Source: Streptococcus sanguinis (GTDB lineage: Bacteria; Bacillota; Bacilli; Lactobacillales; Streptococcaceae). Taken from it: a DNA stretch of 64,000 nucleotides. The notes beneath the pieces are model-generated. The model saw only the letters and a program-made list of their open reading frames with translations. It made no database searches and was not told the DNA's origin. Location of the stretch: positions 1,240,001-1,304,000 of the forward strand of contig NZ_LR134002.1 in the NCBI RefSeq assembly GCF_900635155.1, given 5' to 3'. Below, one piece after another: positions 63,935 through 64,000 of this stretch. Position numbers and translations under genes: made by a program. How positions within the stretch are numbered: the first letter of the stretch is position 1; each line of letters begins with the position of its first letter.

Positions 63935-63950
63935 TGACTCACTTGTTTTA
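63918..63950 (+). terminator. FlaR-like gene terminator
   Basis: AAACAAGCGAG (63918-63928) and CTCACTTGTTT (63938-63948) pair with one G-U, overlapping the stop codon, then T-rich sequence. Confidence 0.7.
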
Positions 63951-64000
63951 TTTGATTTTCTTTTTCTGTGGGAAAAGAGGCAGGCCTAAAGAAGCTATTT

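Noticed and set aside
1..64000. CRISPR array, tRNA, rRNA, prophage or insertion sequence
   Set aside because: No evenly spaced repeats, cloverleaf sequence, phage gene run or transposase motif was seen.

Overview
The window is ordinary chromosome from a low-GC Gram-positive coccus, almost certainly a viridans Streptococcus of the sanguinis/gordonii type. The reasons are streptococcal gene order (folA-orf56-clpX, murB-potABCD, rplU-prp-rpmA, rsmC-pdp-deoC-cdd-bmp-nup), LPXTG-anchored surface proteins, extended -10 promoters, a BOX-like repeat, and a gluconeogenic fbp/ppdK block that I recall as a notable trait of S. sanguinis. No tRNA, rRNA, prophage, insertion sequence or CRISPR array was found. 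The species call is inference from recall, not a search.

Layout. 1-5 kb: clpX (partial), a 56-residue membrane protein, folA, thyA, glucokinase, then an AT-rich patch with two paralogous membrane proteins around a GNAT acetyltransferase. 5-10 kb: ABC-F ATPase, cca, dapB, degV-like and DUF1149 genes in one direction. 10-14 kb: fructose operon fruRKA. 14-18.4 kb: hemW-led operon with an acyl-ACP thioesterase, a HAD phosphatase and two membrane proteins. 18.5-24 kb: proBAC; then a LysR regulator, lspA and rluD. 24-33 kb: an acetyltransferase, an orphan peptide-binding lipoprotein, and three surface or secreted proteins (LPXTG GH3 hexosaminidase, cell-wall-binding-repeat protein, LPXTG VWA protein). 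33-38 kb: L21/Prp/L27 operon with a structured leader, then cysteine desulfurase, ThiI and a methyltransferase. 38-44 kb: gluconeogenesis block. 44-50 kb: murB-potABCD polyamine uptake. 50-54 kb: threonine genes hom-thrB and a peptidoglycan deacetylase. 54-62 kb: nucleoside salvage and import. 62-64 kb: coaA, rpsT and a FlaR-like kinase.

Functional links. fbp and ppdK supply two steps that bypass irreversible glycolytic reactions. They sit beside a likely PPDK kinase/phosphorylase (ppsR) and a CcpN-like HTH-CBS repressor facing ppdK across a short intergenic region, so enzyme, post-translational control and transcriptional control are together. Fructose import, the GH3 hexosaminidase and the VWA protein carry operator-like sites, two of them CcpA cre sites over the -35 box. 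L27 has the N-terminal extension that the adjacent Prp protease removes. Nucleoside import by BMP/Nup feeds cdd, deoC and pdp.

I did not find a clear new multi-gene system. The least explained signals are regulatory: a structured murB-potA spacer, a 10-codon upstream ORF overlapping the TTG start of potA, a BOX-like element in the rplU leader, two apparently leaderless genes (hemW, rsmC-like), and paired operator-like sites at the ppdK, fruR and 30.4 kb promoters.
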